Source of the DNA: Sipunculus nudus
Lineage: Eukaryota; Annelida; Sipuncula; Golfingiida; Sipunculidae
Direction: 5' to 3'
DNA length: 64,000 nt
Assembly: GCA_026874595.1 (NCBI GenBank)
Contig: CM049308.1
Location: forward strand, 50,268,124 to 50,332,123
Both the position numbers and the translations under genes were made by a program. The notes under the pieces are model-generated. The model was given only the letters and a program-made list of their open reading frames with translations, was not told where the DNA came from and did no database searches. The number at the start of each line of letters is the position of its first letter. Position 1 is the stretch's first letter. Below are positions 34,201 through 49,200 of this stretch, in pieces.

Positions 34201-37200
34201 ATCACTCAAAATTATATGTACATTAAAAATTATTTATTCTGATATCACGTGTCACAGCGAGGATAATAACCTTTAACATGATGAATGGCACAGTAACTTA
34301 CACAATGCAGTTTTAGAGAATATTGTGTGAACAAAATTCCTCATAAGTTTTAGATTACCATGTCTGTTGTGTAACTTAGTCAGCACAAGCCCAAAGCTAC
34401 TGAACATCCTCTCCAAGGCTTCTGATGAAGCCACTGAAGACTGTAGAGTCACCATCATGTGAATGAAGCCATCAGGCAGGTCAGATGTTGAAGACCTTTT
34501 GATCTCAGACTGATTACAAAAATATCACCCAAATACTGTTCATTGCTTATATTAAAAAAATAACAGAAACAAATCATCAGACACACGTGAGTGTTCAAAC
34601 TCACATTCAAGGTATGGTTTTCACACTGTGGAGTCTCAACTCATATGACACCCTGTTCTGGGTATGAGTTGTCCATATATTTAGATGAAATGCATATTGT
34701 GGACCATGATGATTTAATGGTTTACAGGGTTTTCAACCTGTTTTAGCCACTTTTGGTATTTTAACCACGTTTTTAACCAGGTTTAACAGCTGGATGGCTA
34801 AAGCCATGCAACCCTGGTTATACCATTCAAGATCAGTGAATCTTAGATTGATTATAGGGTTTAAACCTGTTAAACCACTTTAGGTGGCTAAAACTGGTTG
34901 AACCTGTTTTAGCTGGGTTGGTTTAACCCACTTTTATAAAACCAGCCAACCCTGACTTACACATGATTAGTTTGCTTTATATAAAAAAAAATATTTATAT
35001 TGAACAAATTGAAAAATATAGCAGATGCATGTATCAATACTTTATACTGGAGACAAGGAGGGGGTTGTTATATGTTGATATGATGTGATATGAAAAATAT
35101 GAAGAGTATTGTAATGTTAAATCATACACTTTCTGTGTGCCCAGTAAGCTTTTAAAGACCATCAAATGCAATAAAAAGAGTATTTTATCAGTATTGGAAA
35201 ATTATGTTAATTGAATTTTAAAATGAAAATGTCTTTTCAAGGTTGAGTTTTTATTGGCATCATTACATTTTTAGAAGACCTGTCTGTCTTGAATATACTT
35301 AGCAGGTTAAGGAATGACCATACTGTTTTGGTCTTTTATATGAAGTTTTCATTGATATGGTTTGTATTTCCATCACCAGGTGGCACTGATGTAGGATAAA
35401 CACTGGTGCCTTACTGACCTTTTGACCTAACTCAGCATGTTATCTTGGGAGAAGCCATTTAATGTCACAGCAGGGATACCTGGAGTGCATGTCGGAGGGC
35501 AGACATTTATTATGAAATTAAACATATCTGGCCCTAACTTAGTCATGTCTGGACATCTTTTTGACCTTAAATATTGCTTGTTTGTTTACAAATTTGGCTT
35601 GTATTTTATTAGATTATGTTAAGGTTTAAATGTATCGGCTGTTGCTATGATGCTGAATTAAAAAAACATTTGAATATAGAAGGAACATATCATACCTACA
35701 TAAATGGTAAAATACTACTACAGAAATATTCAATACAATTATTGCATATTGTATTATAATCATGTGTGATAAATCTGATCATATATATCAATCTGTATGT
35801 TTCCTTGTGATAAATATTGCCCTCAGGTTTGGTCATTGGTCTTTTGTGCATTCTGTAAATTTATACTGTAATTAAATGAAATCCTGAAGTCCTCGGATTA
35901 AAATACACAATTCATGTTTAATGCCATGATATTGCACTGAAGTGTAAACTATATGATTAGATAACACTGAGGCAGTGTTATGGCAGGACAGTTACAAAAA
36001 TTTAATTAAATGGGATACTCATTTGCCATGTCTTGACCTAGAATCTAGTCATAGCTTGGTTTTGATGAGCCATTAGGACATTTTAAAGCATGTGTGTGAT
36101 GAGCTATGGTAATTCTTGGTATAGCCAGGATTGTGTTCATTCCTCTTGTCAGTCAATAATTGTATCCCCAGACAAAGTCGGGATACTATGATTTAATTGT
36201 CGCACCGCAGCCGCAGAGATTGCATGTGGACATGATCACTCAAAAAAATATTTTTACAGATCTTTACCAAATTTGACATGTGCATAGATATGGATGACAG
36301 GACAAAGCCTATTTACAATGGGGTCATGACCTGTAATAGGAAAGTGACTTTGACCTTGAATATTGCCATATATGGTGAAAATTACACAAAATCATTAATA
36401 TCTCAATAAGGGATGCATGGATTGGTCCAAAAATCAACGTGACCGAAGATCTTGGATAGTGTTGTCATGTACCAGAAACTGATAGCGCCACCTGTTATTC
36501 TTCTACTTGTTTTCGTGACGTTTAATACCCCATCATTGCCACTTAACAGTACTATGAGCATTATAAGTCAAAAACTATCAGACAGATTTCTTTCATATTA
36601 TGCATATACATAGACATGGGTTTAGGGGATGATGTATAGTGAAATAGGGTCATGACCTTTTCTATGAGTGTGGTCTGATATTAATTGTTGCTGAAGACGG
36701 GGGCCTATTCTTAAAGGGGGGGGGGGGGGTTAATTGTCTGGGGATACTATGGCACCTGCGGTGCCAAGAAATATCTAGTTAAAAATTTGGTGCAATAGCT
36801 CCAGTATCTGTATAACTAATGCATTGATGACTGTGATTATTTGCTGTGTCATGTTTCATCAGTTCCTTTAGACTGGTGGCGCCACCTGTATTTTTCAAAT
36901 TTGATCGCATTTTTAGACGCCCGTCTTAAGACAAGAGTAAAATAGTAAACCCACCATCAGTCTGTTTACTTTTAGTGTCGGTGCGATTCTTACCGGGGCT
37001 TTGATGGATTTTCACATAACTCACCATTAGTACATAAGGATTTTATCTGTTAAAATCTGAAATTTGAAAATAAAAGCTGCAAAATTAGGCTAGTAATTGA
37101 ATTTATTTTGGAGGCTCTTGTTGTATTCCCTTACATAGTCAAGCAGTCCACTCTGGTGACTGTAGGTCATTCAGTGCAGCTCTCTCCACTGAGTTGAGCT

Positions 37201-40200
37201 TGATCAGGCTGTCTGCAGTTAATACCATACCACAGGGAGCCTTTTTCTCTGGCAACCCCCGCTCCCCCATCCCACCCCATTCTGTTGACAGACCTGTACT
37301 ATGAACTAGATGAATCTTAAAATTCACATTTTTTTCAGCAACGAGCAGTAACAACGGAGACCCCTCCCCCCACCCACCCCTTCAATACACAGGACTTATA
37401 AACAAGATGAATCTTATAATTTTCATGTTAAATAAATTCTTTTTGATGAGACTTGGACAAGTTTGATTGTTTCAAAGAAAAAAAATTCAGGAATTTAATC
37501 CTAATATTCAAATGTGATAAAATATTAGGATCTAATGTAAGTGGCAACTGACAAGATTTAAGAAGATATAAATTCTTTGTAGCATTTCATTCATATCTCT
37601 TAAAGTTGACAGGGCCTAGGTGTGAATAACACTGTTAACTTAGTATTAAAATTAGGAATATTGGTCAAACTTTGTTGGATTAACTCATATGGCCATATAT
37701 TTAACTTTTGAAAATTTAATTACCTTCACACATTATTTGTTTATGAAATGTTACTTTTATATAACACTTACTGTAGGCCTATTTGTTCCCTTGGTGCATT
37801 GCTAAATGGTTTAGCTCATGTCCATTATTCTATAATTTACAGAGTTTCATTTTAGCAGGGCCATTTTCTCATAGCTTTTCTAATGATAATATACATGAAA
37901 AACCAAAAGAAATAAAAATATTTTGCAGTTACTAATATTTTCCAAAATTCAGCTGAGCGATGTGACCCATGGTCCCTTGTTTTCTCTGGCAAATGTATTT
38001 GAAAAATAAATAGTTAAAACTCTTGTATTATTTATGCTAGTGCTACTCTTGGGTAGGGATAACCTGAAATTATTACAAAAACAGTTAACTCATTTGTAAA
38101 AAGCATAATCAACATAACTGATAATGGACAGTTTTTTTCCAAATACTGCAATGTAGATAAAGTTATATGGCCAAGTCAAAACCTGTGTGACACCATTTCC
38201 AAATGTAAATAATATAAATGACATCAGTCCTCTTCCTTCACTCCAAGGATATTATCAAAATCTTACATAACTTGTGTTAAACACCATCAACTCATAATAC
38301 AGCTTATATTACCACACAAAACCAGCATTTGCCTACCTCCTCTTCCAAATCATATTTTGTGATCATATATAACAGCTGAGCATTGTGACCTGTGGGTCCT
38401 TTGTTTAGACCTTCATTTAAAGCAGTTGTCTGTTAACAGGGCACAAATAGTAACTGTTGGACCTAAAATCTCCTCATCCAGCGAGTTCCTAGGCCAATCT
38501 CCTTGGAAACCCTAAATTAGGTCTTGGTGACCTATATTTTGTGAATTACAGGCTGAAAACATGATTTTTAAGCACCAGGTGAGTCAGATGGGGCACATAT
38601 TGTATCCATTTGGCCTAGAATCCTCATACATGATTTTCAGGGAGGTCCACATAAAAACTCCTTGGAAACTTGATATAATGGTAAGGTGACCTATTTTCTG
38701 CAAGTTGTGTAAAAGAACATGATTTTAACACTCTATTAGTCAGATTGGCGCAAATGGTCGCAGCTGGATGTAGAATAAGGTCACTGTAACCTATATTTGA
38801 GGTCTATTGGCAAAATGCATGTTTGAATGTATATTCATTATGTAATAAGTGTTAATTTTGCTTCATGGTATAAACTTTTGTGGAAACATAGAAGGTACTC
38901 AAAGTGGGAACAAGCCTAAAGCCAGCAGTTAGCTTTTAAACTTGAAGATTAGAGGAACTCTGATTCATTAACACCTCAGCTTGGATAGTCATTGTACATG
39001 GTTGATCCAGTACCTCCAGTTTGTAATTGTTATTTTCTGTAGAATCTACTTTAATTATTCATCTATATATTCAACATCACTTGGATCTCATCTATTCATC
39101 AACAGACCAGCATATACCAAAGTGTCACAGTGATAATATTACCAATATAATCTCTCATCTAATATGGTTCCCGGCAAAATTCATGCATATATAAAGAGGT
39201 CAGAGGTCACCAGACCTAGGTAGTGTCATTATGATAAAAAAAAATAAAAACTGATGGATTTTTATGAAACCCATAAATATTAACCAAGAAAGTTCCTCAA
39301 CTAAATAAAATTTAAAATCATGCATGTAATAATGAGGTCAGAGATCACAAGACACACAATGGGTGTATTATGCACCTATTCTGTGCTCTATTTATTGTAT
39401 CGGCCAAAACAGAGTTTTGCGGATACTATGTTTTCAGGCCGCCGCCGCCCGCGTAGGTGACCAGAGATCACTTTTTGTAACCGCTGGGCGGAATTTTACG
39501 AAACCCGGGATTATGTTCGGGTCCGTTTGAACTGCTGCGACATGATTTTGTTTTGACCTCTGACCTTTCCTCTCTCAATTGCGTCCATCTGTGCGCCATG
39601 GGATAAAATCTCTGCAATGGTTGAACTTATCCACCTGAAATTTGCATGTGTATACATCCTGGACAGCTTCCTTGATTTTATGACCGGTGGGGCCACCTCC
39701 ATTCACGTTTACACTGCAGACATCCAAGCTCATATCTCAGGAACCGTTTGACTGATTGGGCCAAAATTTGCATATGTTTAGATCTCACATAGCTTTTTGT
39801 CATACGCAAAACTGGTGGCGCCACCTGCCACCATTTTTGCACAGCTTCCATCTGTTTGTCTGCCGTGGGATAAAATCACTCATATCTCAGCAGTGGTTTG
39901 ACTTATCTGCCTAAAATTTTGCAAGTTTATACATCTTGGATAGCTTTCTTGATTTTATGACAGGTGGCGCCACCTACATTCACATTTAAGCTGCAGACAT
40001 CCAAGCTCATATCTCGGGAACCGTTTGGCCGATTGGGCCAAAATTTTGCATGTGTGTAGGTCTTACATAGCTCTTCATCATATGCAAAACTGGTGGCGCC
40101 ACCTGCAACCATTTTTTGCACAGCATCTGTCTGTTTGTCTCTGTCTGTTTGTCTGCCGTAGGATAAAATCACTCATATCTCAGCAGTGGTTTGACTTTTT

Positions 40201-43200
40201 GCATTTGTAGACAACTTTGGTAGCTTTCTGGATTTTGTGGTAGGTAGCACAACCTTCATACACATTTCAGCAGCAGACATCCATGTTAATATGCAACACA
40301 CTTCACTCTATTTCTCATTATTACTCAATCCATGCCTCACTTCACCCATCCCACTCTCATTTGGGCGGATACACATAGTCACTTGTTGACTACCTGTATT
40401 CTAGTTTTAAATAATCTCAGAGAAAGCCAGCATTTTCATATATTTATGAAGACAGATTCAAAATAAATGGTCCTCAGATACTGTTTTTTAGTTCAGCCAT
40501 AAAGTATGTCACCTGAGCTATAGTTATTTACCTTTGGGAAATCGTACGTTGTCAGTCCGTCTGGTTGTCCATTTAGATTGGCTAGTTTTGAAACCCTCAG
40601 ACCTACGCATCCAAAATTTGACATACTGTTAGATGTCCCTTACTTTTAGCATAAAGATACCTCTATATATTTCCTAAGTACTTTCTAGAAATTAGGTCAA
40701 TATAACTTAATAATCTGTAAAAGTTATGGACTGGAACATTAGGTACCTTATCAAAACAGCCAGAATTATATCTCTCACTTATCATTGTAACTGTTGAAGC
40801 TAGACTTTATAAGGTTATAAATAAATTTGTTATAAAGATTCAGTTGTACACCAGACATTAGATCAGAATTTTGTGATTTTAAGTTCAGCCAAGGAGTTTA
40901 TATCCCCCTTGGTTCAACCGTCCAAGTCACCTGAGGTATATAGTGATGGTGCTTTGTCCATCATCAGTCTGGCTGTATGGACATTCATTAGCAGGGCACA
41001 AATCCTAAGCTGAGGGCTAGGACTGCATTGGAGATTCTTTATAGGTCTCTCTGGAAACCTGAAATGAGGTCACTGTGACCTGTATTCTACCTGGAAGACT
41101 AGTGTCACCACCTAAGATCTTCTTAGGTTTTGAACCATTTAATACCCCCCCCCCCCCCCCATCACTGCCACTTGAAAATAGTAGGGGTCAGATTTCTTTT
41201 ATATTGTACACATCCTATTAATCATAGGATGAAACCTATTTGGATTTAAGTCATGACCTTCAATGTGAGACTGAGAGTGGTATTTATCATGAATAATTCA
41301 TTATTTGGTGAAAATCTGATTAAACGTTACATCTCTCAAGAAAGGGTGGATTGGTTTTTATGAAAATCAGAATGATGCAAGTTCAAGGATAGTAAGTTCT
41401 TAGATTTGAAAAATGGTGACCTTGATCTTTAATATCAAGGTGGCCACAATTAAGGATAATTATGAACCTCAACTTTCAAAATACTGCATAATTTTTTCTC
41501 AAATTTGTTTCATCTATTGTTTGTGATTTCCAAAACTGTTAACCTTGAACTTTATTTTTAAGGTCAAATCATTGGAAATTTAAGATATTTATGAACCCTT
41601 AATGTTTTGAAGTAATGGTCAAACTTTGATGTCACAGTTTCCATCTTTCAGAAACTCCTTACCAGATAAAAGGGGAAGAATACTGTGTATTTTGAGTTCA
41701 CATAGTCAAAGGTCAAGGTCAAAGGGTCCACTTATTTAAAATTGTGAGGAAACAATAACTTGAAATTTTGGAAAATAGGGCAAGGAAAGGTCTCTCTGGA
41801 CATGGAGTCCAGTAAAAGCTGAACTCCAGCTGGACATTAGCAAATTTTGTGAAAATTTCCAGTGGTCCATGTCTGATCTTCAATATAAGAAAGTTAAGGC
41901 AATAAATATTATATCTTATCAATGATGTCATAGTCACCTGATGAAGCAGATATCTCTGAACCATGAAAAAAAATATTTGTTTTTCATAATGCTGGGCTCC
42001 GTTCACAGCTGAACTCTTCCTGGACATATGCGAGTTTTGCTTTGGTCCTTTGCTAATTTTGCGCCCTAGTCTGTGTCTGATCATTATTATAGGAAAGTAA
42101 AGGCAATGAATTTTAGGCTATTATATTGATATTATAAGTTAGTTCTCACTAGTATTTCCATGGTAACCTGATCAAGCAGCTGTCTCTGACCCAGGAAAAA
42201 AATGTTTTCATGATGTCAGCTGTTTAGATTGTTTGAAGTATTATCATTACATCCTGTGCTTTCCTAAAAGGTGCATCATCCTCAGAAAACACTATTACAC
42301 CCTGCGTGCTCCGGTATTTGGTTTTATCTATAAAAGCATTAAGAGCTGGAGGGATCAGCATCATTATATCTTGGTGGTTATAATCCAGGTTAGGCCATTC
42401 TTTTCCTGCTGACCTGGCATTTTCATAGCTATCTTTTTATAAGCCTACTACCAAGCTGACATCCCTCTGTTGTCCATGACTGGCATTTCTTATAACTAAG
42501 AGGCATCTCATTCATGAGTTGTTCATTTAAAATATTGACAAGCAATACTGATCACATTGTTTTTATGTGCTGGAAACACCTACAAAAAACTAACTAGATG
42601 CTCCCAACATTTTATTTCTTTACCCAAGTGTTGTTGTTATGACTTGCTTGCAGCAGTGTATTTAAATAACTGTGACATGTGACTTTCAATAAGGCATACA
42701 AGGGTGTCCATTTAAATTAGTAGTAAGATGTATTGCTTTAAATTGACCCTTGGGCTCCTGTTATGAACTTGAACTAGCCATGTGAAACACTAACAAGAAC
42801 AGTGGCTTGTTATTTGAAAATGTCACTGATAACACGTTATCCTTATTATACTCATTAATGTCACCATCTGCATACATGGTGCTGTTAAAAAATATAGAGG
42901 TCTCCATAGCAACATGGACTGGATGGAGAGGGGCCTTTGAGGCAGGGACTACTTCCTTGTGTCTGATGCAGGAACTATTTCATGTAAGGCATGGCAAAGG
43001 GAGTAATACATTGTGATGGGGCTCCCTTTGGGAGATGGTTGCAAACCCTTCCTTGCATATGTAATCAGGATGTGTTCTAAAAATAGCTGGGCTCACCCAG
43101 GTCCCTATGTGTAAAGGTGACAGATAAAATATGGGAGGTTAGCAATTGTGAACAAGAGTGAGGGAGCGGTGTCTCACTGCCAGCTAGCACCACCTCTTTT

Positions 43201-46200
43201 AAACTAGTGGCCAGCCAGTGTGCAGTGTATATGAAGGCCATTGATTTTATTGTTCAAATAGGGGAGGGGGATGGTGATAGCAGGTTTCTGTGTGTTAATG
43301 ATTTCAGTATGAGTGCTGGTTTCAGATAGGCCAGGAGGTTCCAGAGGTTCTGTGGAACTGACTGGTAGTCTGTGTGTGAGCTGGGCAGTGGGCCTCCAAG
43401 GGGGATCGTTGTTTGAATGTATGTGTCACTCACATTATTGGACAAATAATATTGCTGTGTTGCTGTGATCATATTCAGTATTGATCTTGTGACGGTGCCA
43501 GTCTTAAGACCATCTGTGTTGACTTCAGCTTAAAACAAACTCTGTAGCTCACTAGTAGACCCAACAGTACCTCTTAACAGATCCATACCTAAGATTGAAG
43601 AATGCATGTGTATGTATGTACTTTGCACCATGTTACTGATGATGTAATTTCCTGGTGGTGATTATCTGATGGGTTTATCAAGTGAAGGTACATGTCTTGT
43701 CATGTGTAACCATTAAAAAAAGTGATCCTGTTACTTTAACACTGGAACCCCCGCTCCTGCCACCCACACTTCAGTTTATTACTGGTACAATATTTCGATC
43801 ATTTTGACAATCTGTTGAAAAATGAACACTATAAACATTCTCTGAATCATTTTTAGCTCAGCTGACTATAAGTCATCTGAGCTATAGTCGTGGTCCATTG
43901 TCCGTCGTCCGTCTATCCATCCGTCCGTCCGTAGATGTGGCACGTTTTGAAACCGTAAGACCTAGGAATCCAAAATTTGGCATAATGTTAGATGTCCCCA
44001 AGATCTCCTACCAAGCCGAAAACTGGGTCTTTGCGACTTTGTTCCTTTGAGAAATTAAGGAAAAACCTCAATTTTTTATTAAAAACCCATTTTCACACTT
44101 CTGGACTGCCTAATATCAAAACCACTCATCTGTTTTTCCTCATATTTACCATAAATAATCCTCTATATAGTTCCTATGTACATGCCAGAAATTGGGTCTG
44201 TATTATATAATTTAAAAAAGTTATGGGCCCAAACATAATGCATTTTGTAAATAATCAGGAAAAAAATTTGATCACTTAACACAAAACTTGTTAAAGATAA
44301 GCACTTTTTTCCAGTAATATAACTTTTATTAATCAAAATTAAATTTTATACCCAAAATTTGACCAAAATCTTTTAAATTTTTTAAAATATTAGCAAAAAA
44401 TAAAAAATTGCTACCTTAAACTTTGCCCAACTTTGACCATGGCACGTTTTTTTCCTGTAACTGCTGTGGATTTAATTTTCAAAGCATGTTTTTATTAGCA
44501 TTTCAACTGTTTACATTTAAAATTTGAAACCAGTTGATCAAAAACTGTAGATTTTATTCAAGTTCTCAAGCACCATGTCACATATTGTTTACATCAACCT
44601 AGTGTTATGCAGTTTGCTAGAGCTCAGCTCCCCAGCTTCAGCTCTAAGTTCATTAAATTAGGCATACAGTAAGATGTCTCCAAAATCCCCTACCATGCCA
44701 AGAATTTGGTCACCAGAACTTAATTCCTTCGAGATATTAATGAAAAACTTCATTTTTCATTAAAAACCCTTTGTTACACCTCAGGACTGCCTAGTATCAA
44801 AACCACTGATCTGACTTTGATCATATATATAATATACATATTTTTCTATACATTCGCAATGCACATGCCAGAAATGATGTCAGTATTGCGTAATTGTTTT
44901 AAGTTATGGGCCCAAACAAAATTGACTTTGTAAAAAATCAGGAAAAATATTTACTCAGGTTACATGAAAATTATTGAAGCTAGAGAATTTTTTTTTTCAA
45001 GTATATAACTTTGTTTAATTAAGATTCAATTGTATACCCAAAATTAGATCTGTATTTTGTAAATTTTATAAGTTATTAGCATAAACATAAAATCAGTACC
45101 TGAAATTTAACCCTACTTTGACCATGGCTCATTTTTTTCCTGTGAGTACTGTTGATTTAATTTTCTCAGAATGTAAACATAAGTATTAAATGTGTTTAAA
45201 TCTGAAATTTGAAACTAAAAGGTTTAAAATTAGGCTAGTTATTGAATTTTATCTTGAGGCTCTATTGTAGTCACTTGCTTTGTTCCAGATGCAGGTAAGC
45301 CACTCCAGGTCACTGGAAGTCAGCTATGCCAGAGTTCCTGATTTGTTTCAGTCACTGGGGGAGATCCCCTGCTGTGACAGGTGTACAATTGTTCTCATAT
45401 CACTCCCCCTTCCCCCCATGAATATATAAATATACATTTGTATGCATGATGTGGTGTTACATGACAAGATTGAGATTTATGATGATGCAATTTAGAATTA
45501 TGAATCAACGTTTATATTCAGAAATATATGTTAATATTGGAAATGTATACAAATTAAACTTAAAATAAAAAAATGAGGATCTAATACAAACATGTGTTCA
45601 TTATTTTCGAGCCTCAGCAGAATTGGAGATCAGGCTTTGTTTGCCCTGAATGTTTATGCAAAAGTGTTGTTAATCCCATCTCTTCCTCCCCCCCCCCCCC
45701 CCCCCCCCCCCCCCCGGCTGACATTGATCCTTAGCATCTCACCGTCACCTGTGCACTGGGACATTAGTTATTATTGCAAATGTGTACAATTTTTTTCAAT
45801 TTGAAAGATAATTGGATTAGAAAAGATTAAGATCTAATATTGAAACATATTCTTGCCCCAGGAGAATGGAACATAAAGTGATCAGCTCTGTCTGTCCATC
45901 ATCTCTCAATTATCATTAAAATATATACTAATTATGAAATCTTTCCTTTAAGCACTGTTGAAATAACTGTCATATGCTGTATGTGTATGGATTTAAGCCA
46001 TTAAAGTCTGAAATTTGAAAGCAACTTATGTATTCAGATGTGTAATATTGCAGATGAAAAACTTTAAAATATTAAAATATATTATCAGCTTTGTTTGTCT
46101 AACAGTCTGTCTATCCTTTTTTAAATATTATGTAATTGTGAATGAACTATTTAATCCTGTAAGTATTGTTGAATTAAGTGGAAATCCTATATGTATATAC

Positions 46201-49200
46201 ACTATGTTAATACAGAGATGTTGTAACATTCCAGCCCTCCCCCCCCCCCCCCCCCCCAACCACCACCACCAGGTCCTTGCATCTGGGGACTGGAGACATC
46301 AGTTATATTTTCAACTGTATACATTTTATAAAATAAAAATACATATATTTAATAATATATATTATGTAAAATAGATCCAATTGAGCAAATGTGTAAACTA
46401 CTGAACTGTCAACAAATTATCAAAAAGCCAGCCAATGATCATGGTAATAATATACATCTTATGTTCACAAACTGCTCACATGCTTCAATTTTGACATTAG
46501 AGAATGCATGGTTTGGTCACAAAATATTATTTGCAACAATTTCTCACTCATCAATACAAACCAATCATGTCAACCAGCCATGGCGTATATTACCTTTTCC
46601 TCTTAGACTTGATCTCCATTATTATTTTAGATTTTTACCTTCAGGGTCAGCTGAGCACAGTGACCCATATTTATAGAACCATGTCTTGAATGTTTACATC
46701 AAGTCATTGGTTAACAGTGTTCCAGGCTGTTACATATCACCTTCACTCCTTGCCTACTGCTGCTGTGAGTGTCTGGGTCAGGCTGGGTCAGGCAGTAATT
46801 ACCAGAGAGCCTTTCTCCTCGCTCTCTTTCCCTTTCTCTCTTTCTAGCTCTCTTTCTCTCTCTCTCTTTCTCTCTCTCTCACCCCTATGCCTCCCTTCCT
46901 CCCTCCACCCCATTCTGTTGACAGGTACTATAAACCTAATTTATTAGATATATATGTTGATGCAATTAAGAAATGTGAATCAACTGAAACATTCACATAT
47001 ATGTGTTATACTCTAAATGTATAGTTACATTTTCAAACCTGGAAAAAAATGATGTTATGAAAAAAGGAATTTATGTAAAAATTGTTCATCATTTCCTGGC
47101 TCAGAAGAATGGGAATTAAAATTATTTGCTTTGTTTCTCTAGCTTTCTTGCCTGTTCTATATATTTAATAATTATGAATAAACTTTTTTTTCCTGTAAGC
47201 TCTGATTAATTAAATTTCATATCCTGTAGGTAAATGCAAGGGTATTGTTACTCCCACCATCCCCTTCCCCCACCCCACTAAGTCCTTGCTCCTTCGCACT
47301 GTCAACAATAGTGCTATAGCTATAGCATAAAATTTAATAATTTGAAGAAAATATATACAAAGAGACAGAGGCGTTGTAACTCCCATCATAACCCCCCCCC
47401 CCTCCATCAAGTCCTTCTGCCTGTGGAGTTGAGACTTTATAGCAACTGTATACATATCATAAAATAGAAAAAAAAGTTTAATTAAAGTTTAAATTTAAAA
47501 AAATTGGATCTCATTAGACAAATGTGTAAAATGTTGAACTGTCAACAGCCTGACAAAAAGGTATCCAATGAAAACGCAAGGTCAGATCTTAAAATATTAT
47601 TTGCAACAATTTCTTCAATCATATCAACCAACCATAGCCTAGATTACCTCTTTCTCTCAGACTTTATCTACATTTCATAATATTTTAGATTTTAACCTTC
47701 CAGGTGTTTAAGTACTGTTGAATGCTCCGTCCCTCTCTCTCTATCTCCTTTTCTCTCTACATCCAACCCTCCTTGCTGCCCACACTGTTTCCTTCCCTGA
47801 ACCCCATCCCAATGTCAGCCTCAGTAAACGAGAACAAGTTGAATCAGATATATTCATATTTTTATATATTGTATAACTGTTTGTTACCTATGTACGTGCC
47901 AGAAATTATGTCAATATTGTGTAATATATATAATGTACCAATATAATGTACCTGGTCAAGACCTAAGAGATATCATGTCATACAGTCACAATTCATAAAT
48001 CCACTCTTCAGCATAGTTAATAATAACATTATATATGTCAAATTGAAATCTTGCGGACTTCCATACACTATAGATCCTTCAACAAATAGCCTTATCATCA
48101 TTCTACCACTGCTTAGTGTACTGTCATTGCATTCATATTTGCTCAAATATATCGCTATTTTCAAAAGCTCCCAAAAAAATAAAAAATAAACCACTACATT
48201 TACTCCATATTAATCCATCAGTCAGGTAATTTCATACATGATTTACTCACATATTACATTATATTCCTTTATAATAGCCTAATAGGTCCATGATATTCAT
48301 AAGGTTTGTCGACTAAATATAGTATCACAATGGTGATACATTTATAGTTCAATCATGATCAGCTGAGCGCCGTGACCCATAGGTTCCTTGTTGTTTTCAA
48401 GTAATCTGAAAAAAAAATATTTTGTATATTTACTGTCTTAGTCATATACTGACATAGGTAAATTCCATCCTTAGGTTAAAAAAGTGCAAGTTTTGATTGT
48501 GCAGCACCTGTGTATCAGATAACACTGTTCATTTTAAATGTGTCTCATATGTACACTAAACAACAAACCGTCCCATCATGAGCCGGTTCAGCTTCACTGG
48601 TATCGTGAATGACTGTCATAATGCTTGTCTTCTTAATGTATAAGTAAGTGATAAAGTGCAGAGTTGTAAAAGAAAAATATTTTTTTATTGTTTTCTGTAT
48701 GGTGATACTAGGAACTAATCCCATGGATTTATCAAATCTTAACATGCATACTTGGATGTGGGTTCTATATGAGGTAATCATACATGACCTTCAAATCCTA
48801 TCAATCCAGGTGAACGTTTGCATATTTTGGATTGTAGGAAGGCATGAGATAATTGTGGTTAGCTCTGGAGGTTTTGGTGTCACTGTATGTTTATGTGGCT
48901 ATGGTTATTATGTGATGGAAATCATGATGAGAAGACACTAGACACTCATTTGTTTTTCATGTACCTAACAAATATGTAGTTGGATTGCATCACATGAACT
49001 CAGTAGACTGCAGTTATGTGTATTAGGGCTATGTATGTAATTTCATCTTTTTAAGCACGGCTGACTTAGTCTTCTCAGCTATGTGATGGTGCTTTGTCCA
49101 TTGTCTGTGTAGCCATATAAACATCTGGACATTAACAAGGGACAGATTGTATCAGTCACAATCCAGTTAGTGTTCAAAATTGAGGAATAAAATTTTCAAA

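Noticed and set aside
37285-37310. ACAGACCTGTACTATGAAC resembling the snoRNA guide
   Set aside because: No C box, no CTGA (TACTAT instead) and no terminal stem. It belongs to a family-1 body block also seen near 46915.
43630-43680. Possible extra C/D snoRNA (TGATGAT ... CTGATGG)
   Set aside because: The C box lacks the purine, no terminal stem pairs, and no D' guide is seen.
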